Assembly: GCA_963971425.1 (NCBI GenBank)
Contig: OZ020524.1
Coordinates: 11,039,845-11,103,844 of the forward strand
Length of the DNA: 64,000 nt
Reading direction: 5' to 3'
Source: Bryoerythrophyllum caledonicum
Taxonomy: Eukaryota; Streptophyta; Bryopsida; Pottiales; Pottiaceae
The notes under the pieces are model-generated. The model saw only the letters and a program-made list of their open reading frames with translations. It was not told the DNA's origin and did no database searches. Every line of letters starts with the position of its first letter. Position 1 is the first letter of the stretch. The position numbers and the translations under genes were made by a program. Positions 21,654-31,255 of this stretch are shown piece by piece.

Positions 21654-23099
21654 ATCTGAGAGGGACAGGATGGTGTCGCAGCTGCAGCACTTCTTCCAGC
21701 CAAAGCCTGTCGACCTTGACGATGACGATGAAGACGACAACAACCACTTGGACTGCTGGGAGCTCAAGGACCCATCGATGACACTGAAGTGGACGCTTCT
21801 GTGGGCGACCTATACGGATCATTTAGTGTTTGGTCAGACCTTCGCTGGTGCTATCGTTGATCCCCAGCACATCGACTTCAAGACCAAAGTTACTGATGTA
21901 GTCCACGAAGATAACGATCACGTTAAGTTGTCGTGTGAGACGACCTCTGAGTCCTTAGATCCGTATTTCTTTACTATTATAGTAAACAATAGTTCATCTC
22001 CCTTCTGTATCTTGGATTTGGTCGATTCTCTTAGGTCATCCAAATTTGAAGAAATAGTGACTCAGGTCGAGCACGAGATCTCCCTTAAGAAATGGGAGAC
22101 TAGTAGCGGACAGCCATTGAAAGCAAAGGCTATAGCTAATAAACTGCGCGTCATTCTCTCTAGAATGAGTACCTTTGCCGCTCTAGATATGGCGAAGAAT
22201 ATTGCGGCAAGACGGCCAATAGAACTTTCAACGGTTTCAAGGGCCGTGACCGGTAGCCGGGACATGAGTCAGGCGTCGGTACCGGTTAGAACTCCAGGTG
22301 CAAGAACAAGTCGAAGCACTCTGCGCAACACGCTGTCTGCTTCCCCCGTCAAGAAGCGCTCAGCTGCCAAGAAGCCGGAGACCTCTTCAAGAAAGAAGTC
22401 GAAGCTCGTATCGGAGGAGGAGCAAGCCAATTCGATGGCCTCTGCACTCTCGGAGCTCCCCAAGGCGCTCGGATACGGAGAGACAATCGACTACAACAAC
22501 GTCCAACAGATTTACCAGAAATTCTGGACGGAGTGTCAGAGCTGTTTTTTCAAAGGCGACAGAGAGATGAAGATCGAGCTTGACGTGATGAGGTTGCATA
22601 ATGCACCGCCGGAGTGGACTATCCGTGCGTTCGAGCCTCGGGGCATGGAGGAGTTGAAGCATTACTACCTCCAAATGCCAGACAAGACCCAGAAGCAGAC
22701 TCTCTGCGTCATGCCGAAGCTCGACACTATGCCGACGACTGTGGAGGAGCTCAGCGACTGCGACTTCTACATCATCAACGGCCAGCACAGCGTGCTGCCT
22801 CAAAGGAGATGATTAACGGCAACGTTCCGGAAGTGATGAGAAGGCACTTTCGAACATGGCAATGTTACATTGTCTGGACGCAAGATCCGGAGAAGTTGAG
22901 GAAGATTTCCGCGTATTATAATCGCGTGAATCATTTGGTCCAGTTCAAGCCGACGTGGGCAACAAATATCCTCGGCTCCCGTGCTTTGTGGATCCAAGCT
23001 GGGAGACCAATGCCGAAGCACTCTGCCACAGGCGTTCGCGGGTCTCACAAGTCAAGTCGGAGAACTGCAGTTGAAATGACCAATGACAAGAGGTTTGAG
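21654..23099 (+). CDS. exon 2: N-terminal domain and GQH (ParB/DGQHR-like) motif
   Basis: The acceptor TTTGTGCAG precedes 21654 and the donor GAG|GTAATA ends the exon at 23099. The frame 21654-22794 ends in CDFYIINGQHSV. The next frame (22797 on) continues with SKEMINGNVPEVMRRHF, CYIVWTQDPEKL and YYNRVNHLVQF. The order GQHx..A, then about 30 residues, a hydrophobic strand and an N-rich helix resembles ParB/sulfiredoxin-fold DGQHR proteins; catalytic function is not shown. Residues about 210-270 are rich in S, R and K (KKRSAAKKPE, SRKKSK), probably disordered and DNA-binding or nuclear. Confidence 0.6.
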
Positions 23100-23123
23100 G
23101 TAATATATCTTAACCAAGGTCAT

Positions 23124-23250
23124 GCACTTTAGCTCGACTCGAGCTAAAGTGCAAGTTCGCTCTGTATCTGTATAGTCATGTGTATTGATTGAAATCGCTT
23201 TCATTGTCTGCTTTTGCGTTGCAAGTTAGCTCGACTCGAGCTAACTTGCA
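23124..23250. repeat. two perfect A palindromes in intron 2
   Basis: 23124-23152 has arms of 14 (GCACTTTAGCTCGA) around one C. 23220-23250 has arms of 15 (TGCAAGTTAGCTCGA) around one C. The outer bases differ between the two copies but pair perfectly within each. Confidence 0.92.
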
Positions 23251-23326
23251 GTGTTTTGGACCCTACTAGACATGATAATATTCCTGCTTTATTGTATACT
23301 TAAACGACCCTTTTTGTTCTGCCCAG

Positions 23327-24694
23327 CCATTTCTCAACGCGGTTCGTGAGCGCTCCGCAATGATCGACGTTGCGAAGAGCCAGGCTGCGCTCAAGAAAGC
23401 CGGGAAGGCGAAGGAGCTTTCAATTACGAACGAGGTGAAGATAATCACCGCGACAGATGAGACCTTCGAGCTGTGGTCCGATGTCATCTCTTCTGCGGCG
23501 CATGGCGACCTCATCAACGTCGATTCAACTTCGACGCCCTTGGCAAAATTCAAGGACGCGAAGTCTTGGGTTCCTGAGAAGGATGGGGTTCTGACGCGCG
23601 AGTTCTTCAAGTTTCTCGGCAATATGACCGAAGCCGATCACGCGAAAATGTGCAAGCACATTCTCAATCGATCAGGGCCATCTCGGAAACTGCCCTACTC
23701 TAACGTGGTCATCAAGCTGCCGAATTCTGCGCTGGAGGATTGCTATACAACCCGGGACTGGGTGGATCGGAGGAAGAGGAAGGAGGTCGCTCGGATGGAG
23801 CTTCAACTGATCAGGCCGGAGCTGGCCTTCTTCAACAGCACTGGAGCGTACAGACGTTCAAACTGGCGGACGTTCAAGAAGAACTACAACATCAGCAAGG
23901 CCTCAAAGCATGCCCTCTTGGATTGGGGTCCACCGGATTTGTACTACGCCAACTCGAGGCAGACGCAGTTTCGCAACTGCAAATGTGAAGATCTCTCTCC
24001 GTACGCGAAGGAGTTCTTCAGAGTCTTCATCGATGTGCGGTCGCGGTTCGTTTCACCAGTGGGAGCCCTGCACTTCCGTTCTTACTAGGCGGCAACGAAT
24101 TCGCTCGGGACGTGGCCTTCAGATTCATGGCGCAACCTGGGCTGCAATGTGAAGCTCGGCATCATCGACTTCCGGAACATCCCTGGGTTCTCTGGGACGT
24201 CGTCATCGTCGTTGGAGAGGCCCTTCTTCGACGAGTTCATGACGATGTTCGCATCGAAAGGGCAGCCTCCCCTCACCGATCTTCCAGCCTGGCTCTTCAT
24301 TTGCGGCAACGAGCAGTCACACCTTCAAGTGACAGCGTTTGCTGAGGGCCTGTCGTTGTGCCATGCATACGATGTACTGCAGTCGAAGTATCTTCCGTCC
24401 GAGAACGAGCGCCTCGGAGGATTCGCGCCGAAGACCAACAACGCTCTAGACCCGGTTCGGCTCCTCTTTCTCTTCAAGAAGGAGCTTACGGTGATCCCAG
24501 CCGTAAAGAAGATCTACGCAGCTCCAGAGCATGTGTTGTACACGAAGCTGTGCAAGTACAACGAGTTGGCGTACTCCATGAACATGAACGAAATGAGGAT
24601 GGAGTTCTTCGTCAAGCTCCTGGAGCTGTTCTGCAAGAGGGGAGATTCTGTTGTCCAGCTGTTTGGCGGGACGAAATTACTGACAGCAAGTGTG
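23327..24694 (+). CDS. exon 3 of the large element A gene
   Basis: The acceptor TGTTCTGCCCAG ends at 23326 and the donor GTG|GTAAGC follows 24694, both phase 0. The frame is open except for TAG at 24086-24088. It contains DWVDRRKRKEVARME, FYxN-type motifs, NIPGFSGT and, near the end, VVQLFGGTKLLTA. The last aligns with VVNVHGGPHLT at the same place in the element B gene, which supports homology. No known domain recognised. Confidence 0.55.
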
Positions 24695-24710
24695 GTAAGC
24701 ATCCCTGCAG

Positions 24711-24950
24711 TTTCGCTCGAGTCGAGCTAAACTGTTTATTCCCTTTCTGACTCGTGCATAGTTTCAATGTGGTCATGCCTATGCTGTTTGGTGAAACTTT
24801 AGCTCGACTCGACCTAAAGTGTCGGCTTTTTCTTGTATGATTTTATGGATGTCATTAACTTCGTTCGTATCATTTGAAGTTATAGTAGCCAAGTTTTTGT
24901 ACCAGCAATTGTTTGTATTGAGTTTAGCTCGACTCGACCTAAATTGTATC
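24711..24950. repeat. three A palindromes in intron 3; another in intron 4
   Basis: Copies lie at about 24711, 24794 and 24918 within the intron 24695-24973, with small decays (TTTCGCTCGAG, TCGACCTAAA). A further copy lies at 26033-26060 in the next intron (TTCAGCTCGAG..CTAAACTGC). A decayed one lies after the stop at 27333-27366. Confidence 0.85.
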
Positions 24951-24973
24951 TTGTTCAATCCATTGGTGTGCAG

Positions 24974-25931
24974 ATGCTGGACCTGGAAGCGTTCTGCATT
25001 TCTCACGACACCGATGAGCAGGATCTTGACGACGCCTTTGAGGTCGGCTTGACGTTGGATCGGGCCGATTTCGATATTTCTGCGTATCACGTCAACTCGG
25101 AGATCTTCCCCGAGCTTGGAGATGCCGTTGGGAAGGGGAAGGGGAAAGCCATTATTGACCTCGGCGATGAGGAGGAAGATGCGGAGCCGAGCGCTGTGGT
25201 TGCGTGTCCGATCTCGAGCACCGTCACTCCGGATAATGAGTCCCAGGACGACTTCGTTGACGCTACTCCGCCTGAGTTTCAGAGTGCATCTCAATCTGAA
25301 GCAGGGGACACAATCGCTTCCTCGCGACAACGACTGGACTTCCCGGAGTTGGATTCGTTGGAGATTTCCGACAGGCCTCATTCCGCTCCCACCTTGGGCG
25401 CTTCAACCGCTCGTCCCGCGGCCAAGAAGAGGAAGGTTGCTAGCGCGAGCACGCGCTCTCCTTTGGCTATCGCGAGCAGCGCTCAGGATGACAGCAGGTT
25501 GATCTCCCTTGAGAAGAAGCTCGAAGAGGAGGCCACCCGGATGAGGTTGATGGAGCAGCGACTTGCGGAGCGCGACGAGGAGCTCAAGGATCTGCAGCGG
25601 AGGCGTGACGATGAAATGAAGAGAGACCAAGATCAGAGGCATGCCGAGATGATGCTCATGATGCAGAGATTCATGTCGGCTAATTTGCCTACTTCCGCCA
25701 CATCACCGCCCGTAATTATTGCTGCAATCCCCCAGCCTCCCGCATCGCCGGACGGCGGGTCTGCGAGTCCGTCTCGCGATTTGCAGCTTCCATATCCGTC
25801 GGTTACCTCCCCCGTCTCCAGTGGGGCTCAATTGCTTCCTGTTCTCCCTTCCGCGTCGGCCCGCCCCTCTTCCCCTCCGAAGTCGCCCGATCGGGACGAA
25901 TCTATCGCAGATGTCCCCATGTCATCGTCAG
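24974..25931 (+). CDS. exon 4: acidic/disordered region, nuclear signal, coiled coil
   Basis: The acceptor TTGGTGTGCAG ends at 24973 and the donor TCAG|GTTAGTG follows 25931 (phase 1). It starts MLDLEAFCISHDTDEQDLDD; element B has DATDADLEEAM at the matching place. Then come acidic runs, PAAKKRKV (classical nuclear localisation type) and a long charged helix LEKKLEEEATRMRLMEQRL extending to about residue 240, predicted coiled coil. It ends with a P/S-rich tail. Confidence 0.65.
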
Positions 25932-26140
25932 GTTAGTGTAACGTAGTTGCGAGTGTATAGAGGCAGAACATTTTGTAAATGTCCAATTTTGTACTCCAGT
26001 ATTTTTTTGTTAATATTACAGTGCACGGCGAGCACTTCAGCTCGAGTCGAGCTAAACTGCTTGACATCTAACCACTGTGACTTGTATCCGTGTCCCTGTG
26101 CCCATCCGCTGATAGGTGTGAAGTTGTTGAATTTTTCCAG

Positions 26141-26370
26141 ATCTAAGTTTCGGTGATGACGCGATTGCTCAACCAGTCATAGAAGAGGTCGTCCAAGTTT
26201 CAGCCGTGCTCGTAGACGAGATCAATCATGATTCTGAGCCACCTCTTCTTGTCCGAAAACCGTGCCCCCAAATGGATGTCGGGCACTCCGGGCCCCTTGA
26301 CAGCATGCAGGGTTCGTTGGGATCGATGGGTGCCCGAGACGAAATGTTGCAGGACGATGAAGTTCTCGAG
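26141..26370 (+). CDS. exon 5 of the large element A gene
   Basis: The acceptor GAATTTTTCCAG ends at 26140 and the donor GAG|GTATTC follows 26370. With the single base from exon 4, all 77 codons are open (DLSFGDDAIAQPVIEEVV...DDEVLE). The region is acidic and linker-like. It connects the coiled-coil exon to the FCP1-like exon. Confidence 0.55.
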
Positions 26371-26513
26371 GTATTCTTCTAACTCTTTTCGAACTCCACT
26401 CATTCCCCCATCACTCCTCCCCCATTTATCTCTTTCGTTCTACGTATTGTTGAATCGTTGTTGTTAATGAATCTGTAGTAATATTGGTCGTTCTCTTGGC
26501 ATTTGCGAACCAG

Positions 26514-27308
26514 GTCGGCGAGGCATCAATAAGTGATGCCAATAATCTAGAAGAAATACCTAGAGTCCATTCAGATATCGAGGGCAGGTGGTTGAACATT
26601 GTGCTGGACCTCAATGGGATTCTATGCACGTGTGAGCCGTCATGGCAGGCCAGAGGATCCAGGGACTCTATCCCGTCCATTCACTCGGCTTTGCTGCCGG
26701 CCGAAGTAGGCCCTAAACTAGTTCGAGTGCGCCCTGGTTGTGCTGAGTTCCTTACAAAGTTGTCTAAGATTGCCACCATCACGATCTGGAGTTCGATGAT
26801 GGAATCTACAACGCGTCAGATATGTAATTATTTTTTTCAGCATAGTTCTTCGTACCCTCTCAGGATCTTTGGTCAAGAGAGTTGCGATAGGGTTCCCGAG
26901 CGTAGAGTCGGTAGCAGAACATTCTACATGAAGGAATCTGGCACTCAGAAGGACATCTTCTTGAAGACCTTATCGAGCCATCTCTTCAATAGGTTGGGTC
27001 GTGAGTATACTCCGGCAAATACGCTTGTCATTGACGACAGCCCGATTAAGCACATGCTCAATTTGCCGGAGAACGTCCTTCTTCTTCCATCATGGTCGCA
27101 CAAACATGTTGGCGCGAGAGACGACTCTGTATTGTTGGAGGAATTGCTGCCATATCTCTCTGACCTTCATCGGTTTCCGGGTGGTCTAGCGCAGTACCGG
27201 GCCGAACATCCCTCTGGCCGGGAGATGTTTTATAATGATCAGAAGACGTGTGGTCAGTCTGCGAGTATCTGGAACGCAATCCAAGCGTTTCAAAATCTCC
27301 GCTCTTAA
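26514..27308 (+). CDS. exon 6: FCP1-homology (HAD-like phosphatase) domain
   Basis: It follows the acceptor GCGAACCAG ending at 26513, phase 0. It contains LDLNGILC in place of the catalytic DxDGT/V loop (the second Asp is Asn, as in many plant FCP1-like proteins), ATITIWSSM (motif II), LVIDDSPIKHML (motif III/IV) and VLLLPSW. The second acidic residue acts as general acid/base in active enzymes, so the domain may bind phospho-peptides rather than cleave them. The element B gene keeps LEDDTPLKNVLN, PPSW and FLPWLSGLL at equivalent places. It could be read alone as a separate gene from the ATG at 26484, but the phase match favours fusion. Confidence 0.75.
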   Translation, partial: VGEASISDANNLEEIPRVHSDIEGRWLNIVLDLNGILCTCEPSWQARGSRDSIPSIHSALLPAEVGPKLVRVRPGCAEFLTKLSKIATITIWSSMMESTTRQICNYFFQHSSSYPLRIFGQESCDRVPERRVGSRTFYMKESGTQKDIFLKTLSSHLFNRLGREYTPANTLVIDDSPIKHMLNLPENVLLLPSWSHKHVGARDDSVLLEELLPYLSDLHRFPGGLAQYRAEHPSGREMFYNDQKTCGQSASIWNAIQAFQNLRS

Positions 27309-27688
27309 TGCCGTTGGGAACGCTTAGATTCCTTTTACACTTTAGGTCGCATAGAACTAAACTGTATCGATTGACTGCAGCTCGATGTTGTAAATTTTGT
27401 TGGACCATTTTCTGTCTATATATTTTTTTATAAATGAAACTAAGATGTTTCACCGCTTTGTTTGTTGTGGGAATTGGATATCTACTGCTGATGGAATGTC
27501 GTGCTATTCTGAATGATTGGAATTTTCATCTATTGTTCTAAGGTATGTCAGTGTCGCTGTGGTTGAAATTTCTACAGGGCTGTGACTGTCGGGCGTCCGT
27601 GGATTCCTTGCTAGGGCCAGAGGAGTTCGTCCTTTCTCTTCGGAGTAAAGGGCTTTTGTTGCACTCTGCTGCAACCGCGCAATCAACC

Positions 27689-28427
27689 ATGGATTATTCG
27701 ACCATGGCAGTGGACGACGGAGTTGTTGAAAGCCCTATTGCGCGGGAGCCAATTCATGATAGGAACAACTCGCCTTCGCCGCAGTGGCCTCGTTTAGTTC
27801 CTGGGTCCCCGCCTTTAAATCCGGATAATTGTACTCCAGCAAAGCGTATTCTCTACGACGGTTTAAGGGATGGTACTTCCCAACGCTCGCTTGCGGTGCG
27901 TGTTATGATGACCTCCAATTTATTGCACTATTGCGATGTTTTGGCCTAGACAATTTTGGTTTGTTGTTGAGCTACATTGCACTAATGTAGTTTTGGTTCA
28001 TTTAAGCTTGTTTTTTTTGTTGGGGGTTAAATGTGCTCTGTGGATCTTTCCTTCTGCATTTTAGCTCCATCCGACCTAATGTGCGCTAGGATGGATTTCA
28101 ATGATTAAATTTTCATCTGTGTTGTGTAGCAGTATTCGACCTAAAGTGTATTTCTTTGGATTGTGTGTGGCGCCTATTGTGCAGGGACCATTCGGTAAAT
28201 GTCTCCGTCCTCGAACTTTGTTTGGGGATGCTACTAGAGGCAAATGCTCTCCTTCCCCCACCCGCCGGCACTCGCTGTCCAAATCAAACAGTGACGAGGT
28301 GCGTAGGCGGGGTTTGCAGCGTCTTCTAGAGAGTCCATTAATGCAAGAGAATGGCGCAAGATGGACAAGGCAACGTCAGAGGGCTTTTTTGAAGACGCGT
28401 ATAGAAGCTTATGGTGGAACTCCGTAG
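27689..28427 (+). CDS. small two-exon gene of element A, 149 aa
   Basis: Exon 27689-27895 starts MDYSTMAVDDGVVESP; the donor is GCG|GTGCGT. The acceptor CCTATTGTGCAG precedes 28185, phase 0, and the second exon ends at TAG 28425-28427. The intron holds two decayed A motifs (28059, 28130). The product is basic and P/S-rich (SPSPTRRHSLSKSNSDEVRR, then RWTRQRQRAFLKTRI). No domain recognised; it could be a nucleic-acid-binding accessory protein. An upstream ATG at 27545 is in frame. Confidence 0.5.
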
Positions 28428-28690
28428 ACCATTTGATTAGTGATAGGATGATTGTGTTTTGCCTCGGGGTGAATGAGTGTTGTTTGTGATTTTTTTTCAT
28501 GAAGTTTTAAATAAAGCTTGGAATAATGGTACATGCTTCTTTTAGCGTTACCATTTTTTGGGACATTCGGCTAATTTGGTCCATCCATGTAGTGGTATAT
28601 AGTATTCTTGGTGCATTGTTGATATGCTTTGCACCTACAATTGTCTATATATATTGATTCTTTAAAGATCATATATCTTCAAAATCATGG

Positions 28691-28718
28691 AAATCTCCCA
28701 TTATAACGAATATGGTGT
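28691..28718 (-). repeat. element A right terminal inverted repeat
   Basis: AAATCTCCCATTATAACGAA followed by TATGGTGT. Its reverse complement matches 9834-9861 at 27 of 28 positions. TTTCTA follows at once. Confidence 0.88.
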
Positions 28719-29089
28719 TTTCTAGGATTCTTGAATGGATCTAGATCTGCAACAACAGTAGATTTAGGCCACAAATAATGCTTTGTTCTAGGATTAAATG
28801 AGGCCTTCTTAAAGATGTGGAGAAACCTAACATAGGTAGGCCTTCGAGTCTGTTTGCTGGCATAGCAAAAAAGAATATCTGATAAGATGTCTGGGGGCAA
28901 TAACACTTGGGCCGCCTCCATAAGCATATCTGGACGCATAGGAGATGAGATCCCGACATTGAAATACCGCAGTAGTATTCGAATAACATCCGCCGTGTCA
29001 TCAAAGGAAGGCAGCTGCGCGGATCGGGACTTGGCCGAGTCAAGGACCTCGTCCGAGCAGAGAGGACCACGGAGAGATATGACTATGAC
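28719..29089 (-). pseudogene. small leftward gene of element B, split by element A
   Basis: An acceptor (TTTTTCGCAG) precedes 29089 on the minus strand. The frame VIVISLRGPLCSDEVLDSAK ... runs to the target duplication at 28719. Taking out element A and one TTTCTA, the frame stays open through 9833-9754 and ends at TAG 9751-9753. That continuity is independent support for the A insertion. Includes FDDTADVIRILLRYF and a basic C-terminal part. No domain recognised. The preceding exon is not located. Confidence 0.5.
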
Positions 29090-29441
29090 CTGCGAAAAAT
29101 ATGGCACGACCATAGAATTAGAAATTGAACATTGAAAAGAAGAGAAAATATGGTAGGAGGAATTCAAGTGACATCGTGGACCGGAGATCTCCGGGTGCCC
29201 CTCCTAGACCAACGTTCTGCAGTCGAAATGGTCCAGAGAATACTGAATAGTGTTCACAGATATTAAGGGTGAAGTTTGGGGGCGAGACACCAACAATAAC
29301 AAATCAAAAGAAGGACCTCAACAAATAACGTTACTGACAACATCATTTGTCTTCAAAATTGAAAGGTCTAAATTCCACAGACATTCTTGACGTAACATTT
29401 ACAAAGCATAGAGTTAATACTATCCAGTATATTTCATTGTT
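29090..29441. other. spacer/intron with one perfect B palindrome
   Basis: CCGGAGATCTCCGG is at 29181-29194. Otherwise nothing recognisable between the end of the large B gene and the small leftward gene. Confidence 0.6.
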
Positions 29442-29884
29442 CTAAGGCGCCGAAATTATGCCCTTCGCCACGGAGCGGGCCTGAGGGGAATTTTTGTCTA
29501 TTGGATCACTGGCAAACTTCAATGGATTCCGGCTAACAAAGTCGGGAACATCCTCATTTGATGCTAGCAGTCCAGAGAGCCATGGGAGAAACATGGTGGT
29601 CAACCCGAATTCCCAGTCCATGATGGCGGATGAACTACGCTGAAGGGATCGTTCAGGACGTTCTTTAGTGGGGTATCGTCCTCAAGCAAGACATCCTTAG
29701 GAGACGTGGGCGACGCTTTGCTGTTATAAACTGTCACGTCCTTTAGGAAAATTGGCTTCTTTGGATGAGATGGAAGCATATATGATGTTTTTGTGCAATC
29801 GGCATGCATTAGGATTCTGGAGCAGTGTAGTGGAATGCTCGATGGAAGAATGAGCACTATATAGATGATGTCCATGTTAGGCAC
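29442..29884 (-). pseudogene. FCP1/HAD-like C-terminal remnant of the element B gene
   Basis: LLEDDTPLKNVLNDPFSVVH and PPSW match VIDDSPIKHMLN...LLPSW of the A gene. EFGLTTMFLPWLSGLL and VPDFVSRNP match LLPYLSDLHRFPGGLAQYR and EHP. The frame is broken between 29600 and the FLPWL part, and the first catalytic loop is not recognisable. The retention of this domain in both elements suggests it is a standing part of the family, not a one-off capture. Confidence 0.6.
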
Positions 29885-30095
29885 CTGGGACAGTAGGTGT
29901 AGTATCCCTAGAAGTCTGAGCTACACCAGCGACTTGAGTAGTCTCTGTGGGGTTTCTGTCACCGACATCCTTCGACTGTCTTGATCCTGCCGGCACCTGA
30001 ATACCAGGAATAGAGTGGTAAGAACACGGTCTGCGTAGAGTGAACTGTCCTGAGAACAATGAAGAAGGTTTGATGGAGAAGTAATTGTTCACCTT

Positions 30096-31149
30096 ATCTT
30101 TCTAGGCCCTTGTCCGAACTGTAGGCGGAGGAGGAGGAACTTTTGGCACGGGATTCTTGGCGATTGCCTTCTTCTTCTCTTTTTGAGCTAGCTGCCCGTG
30201 GCTCCGCGGAGGGCTGCGCGGAGGGCTCATAACATGTAATTCACGCAATGTTTGTTGCGCCGATGCCTCATCCATCGTGTGATCGGTGTCACGCAAAGTC
30301 AGGTCCTCGGCAGTCTTGGACACAACCTCCACTTCAAGACGCGTCGTCAAAGGGTTGTCCAGCGGGAGATCTCCGGGTGCTCTGTGGGTGTGGTCAAACT
30401 CCAGGCGATCGGACATTGCCGTATCATCGTCCAGATCTGGCGGAGGAGAACGTTGCCTATCGGAATGCGAACTGGTTTCCATTTGAGAGGTACGCCGTCT
30501 ACCATCCAGAGTAGAGCCGCTTGTCAAACTAGGCGAGGCACACTTGACAGGAAGAGGTGGTTCATCATCGTTTACCTGCAAGGGGTCGATTGGGGTGCCC
30601 GTACCGATGATCCGCGCGGCTGTAGCCAAGGACTCGAGTCTAAAATTGGGAACCGCTGATGAACTCGGTTCAGTCCGCACATCAACATCAAGCATCGTGG
30701 CATCAGACGTCTATGTCACATTGACGAAGTCAGTGTGGAAAACATTAAGACGCAATACAAAAGTTAACGGTATCATACACCCGGAGATCTCCGGTTCAAA
30801 GTTGTCCTTGTCTACCGGGTGAACTAAAATTAAACATGGCAATGATAAAGAAGAGTCCTGAAGAATGGAGGGCATCCGAATCGAATGAACAGCCGAAGAT
30901 CTCCGGGTAAGGTAGTATCTGTAGGCGTTATACCTCGCCGGTGTAATTCATCCTCGATATAGCCCGTGTTTGAACCCCAGCGCCTGGGGTCGACCCAGTG
31001 ATGTCAGTCTCCATTGCCTCCTCAAGATCGGCGTCGGTAGCGTCGGCTAAGATATTCAAGTGGAATTTGAATATTTGTTCTGCACAGGATTCGGCCTTGA
31101 CTTTGGCATCTTCGTTGTTCACAATCTCGAGGACCCGCGCGTCGTGTGT
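30096..31149 (-). pseudogene. exons 4-5 of the large element B gene, acidic and proline-rich
   Basis: Exon 31149-30935 (THDARVLEIVNNEDAKVKAE) ends GAG|GTATAA. The next exon starts at 30710 in phase (TSDATMLDVDVRTEPSSS) and is disordered, P/S/D-rich, ending KKKAIAKNPVPKVPPPPPTV. The intron between holds palindromes at 30781-30794 and 30893-30906. A diverged copy (CGGGAGATCTCCGG at about 30364) lies in the coding exon. Confidence 0.55.
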
Positions 31150-31255
31150 CTGCAAACAAAAAAAAACCTAAGTAAGGCGTCATGCAATTCATATAACTGT
31201 ATCTGGACCGGAAATCTTAGACATTGGATTGCTCGGAAAGGATTTCCTACTTACC

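Larger units (their letters stand above)
20198..27308 (+). pseudogene. large six-exon gene of element A: ParB/DGQHR-like region, coiled coil, FCP1-like end
   Basis: Exons 20198-20208, 21654-23099, 23327-24694, 24974-25931, 26141-26370 and 26514-27308 join with matching phases at every GT-AG junction and total 4,808 nt, one short of 1,603 codons. The one-base loss falls near 22795, between GQHSV and SKEMI; element B reads GQHTVAAHK there. A TAG interrupts exon 3 at 24086-24088. So the copy has two lesions but is otherwise complete, starting MAERSERDRMV. Features are an acidic N-terminus (DDDDEDD), a basic disordered stretch, GQH followed by a YIVW strand, the nuclear signal PAAKKRKV, a coiled coil and an FCP1/HAD-like end. 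A homologue with the same exon plan is in element B. Its function is unknown; a nuclear DNA-binding partner of the transposase is an inference. Confidence 0.65.
9834..28718 (+). mobile_element. element A: 18.9-kb two-gene DNA transposon
   Basis: It is bounded by inverted repeats (9834-9861 and 28691-28718, 27 of 28 bases matching) and a 6-bp direct repeat TTTCTA. It contains a leftward DUF7869-like transposase-like gene (10797-13628), a rightward six-exon gene of about 1,600 codons (20198-27308), a small rightward gene (27689-28427), and about 30 copies of one palindromic motif, intact or decayed. Its centre (14.9-19 kb) is AT-rich without clear genes. The transposase-like gene is uninterrupted, and the other large gene has only one stop and one frameshift, so the insertion appears fairly young. 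I do not recognise it as a named superfamily. Confidence 0.8.

Noticed and set aside
26484-27308. FCP1-like gene as an independent host gene
   Set aside because: Its exon joins in phase to the upstream exons of element A, and element B contains the same module at the same place.
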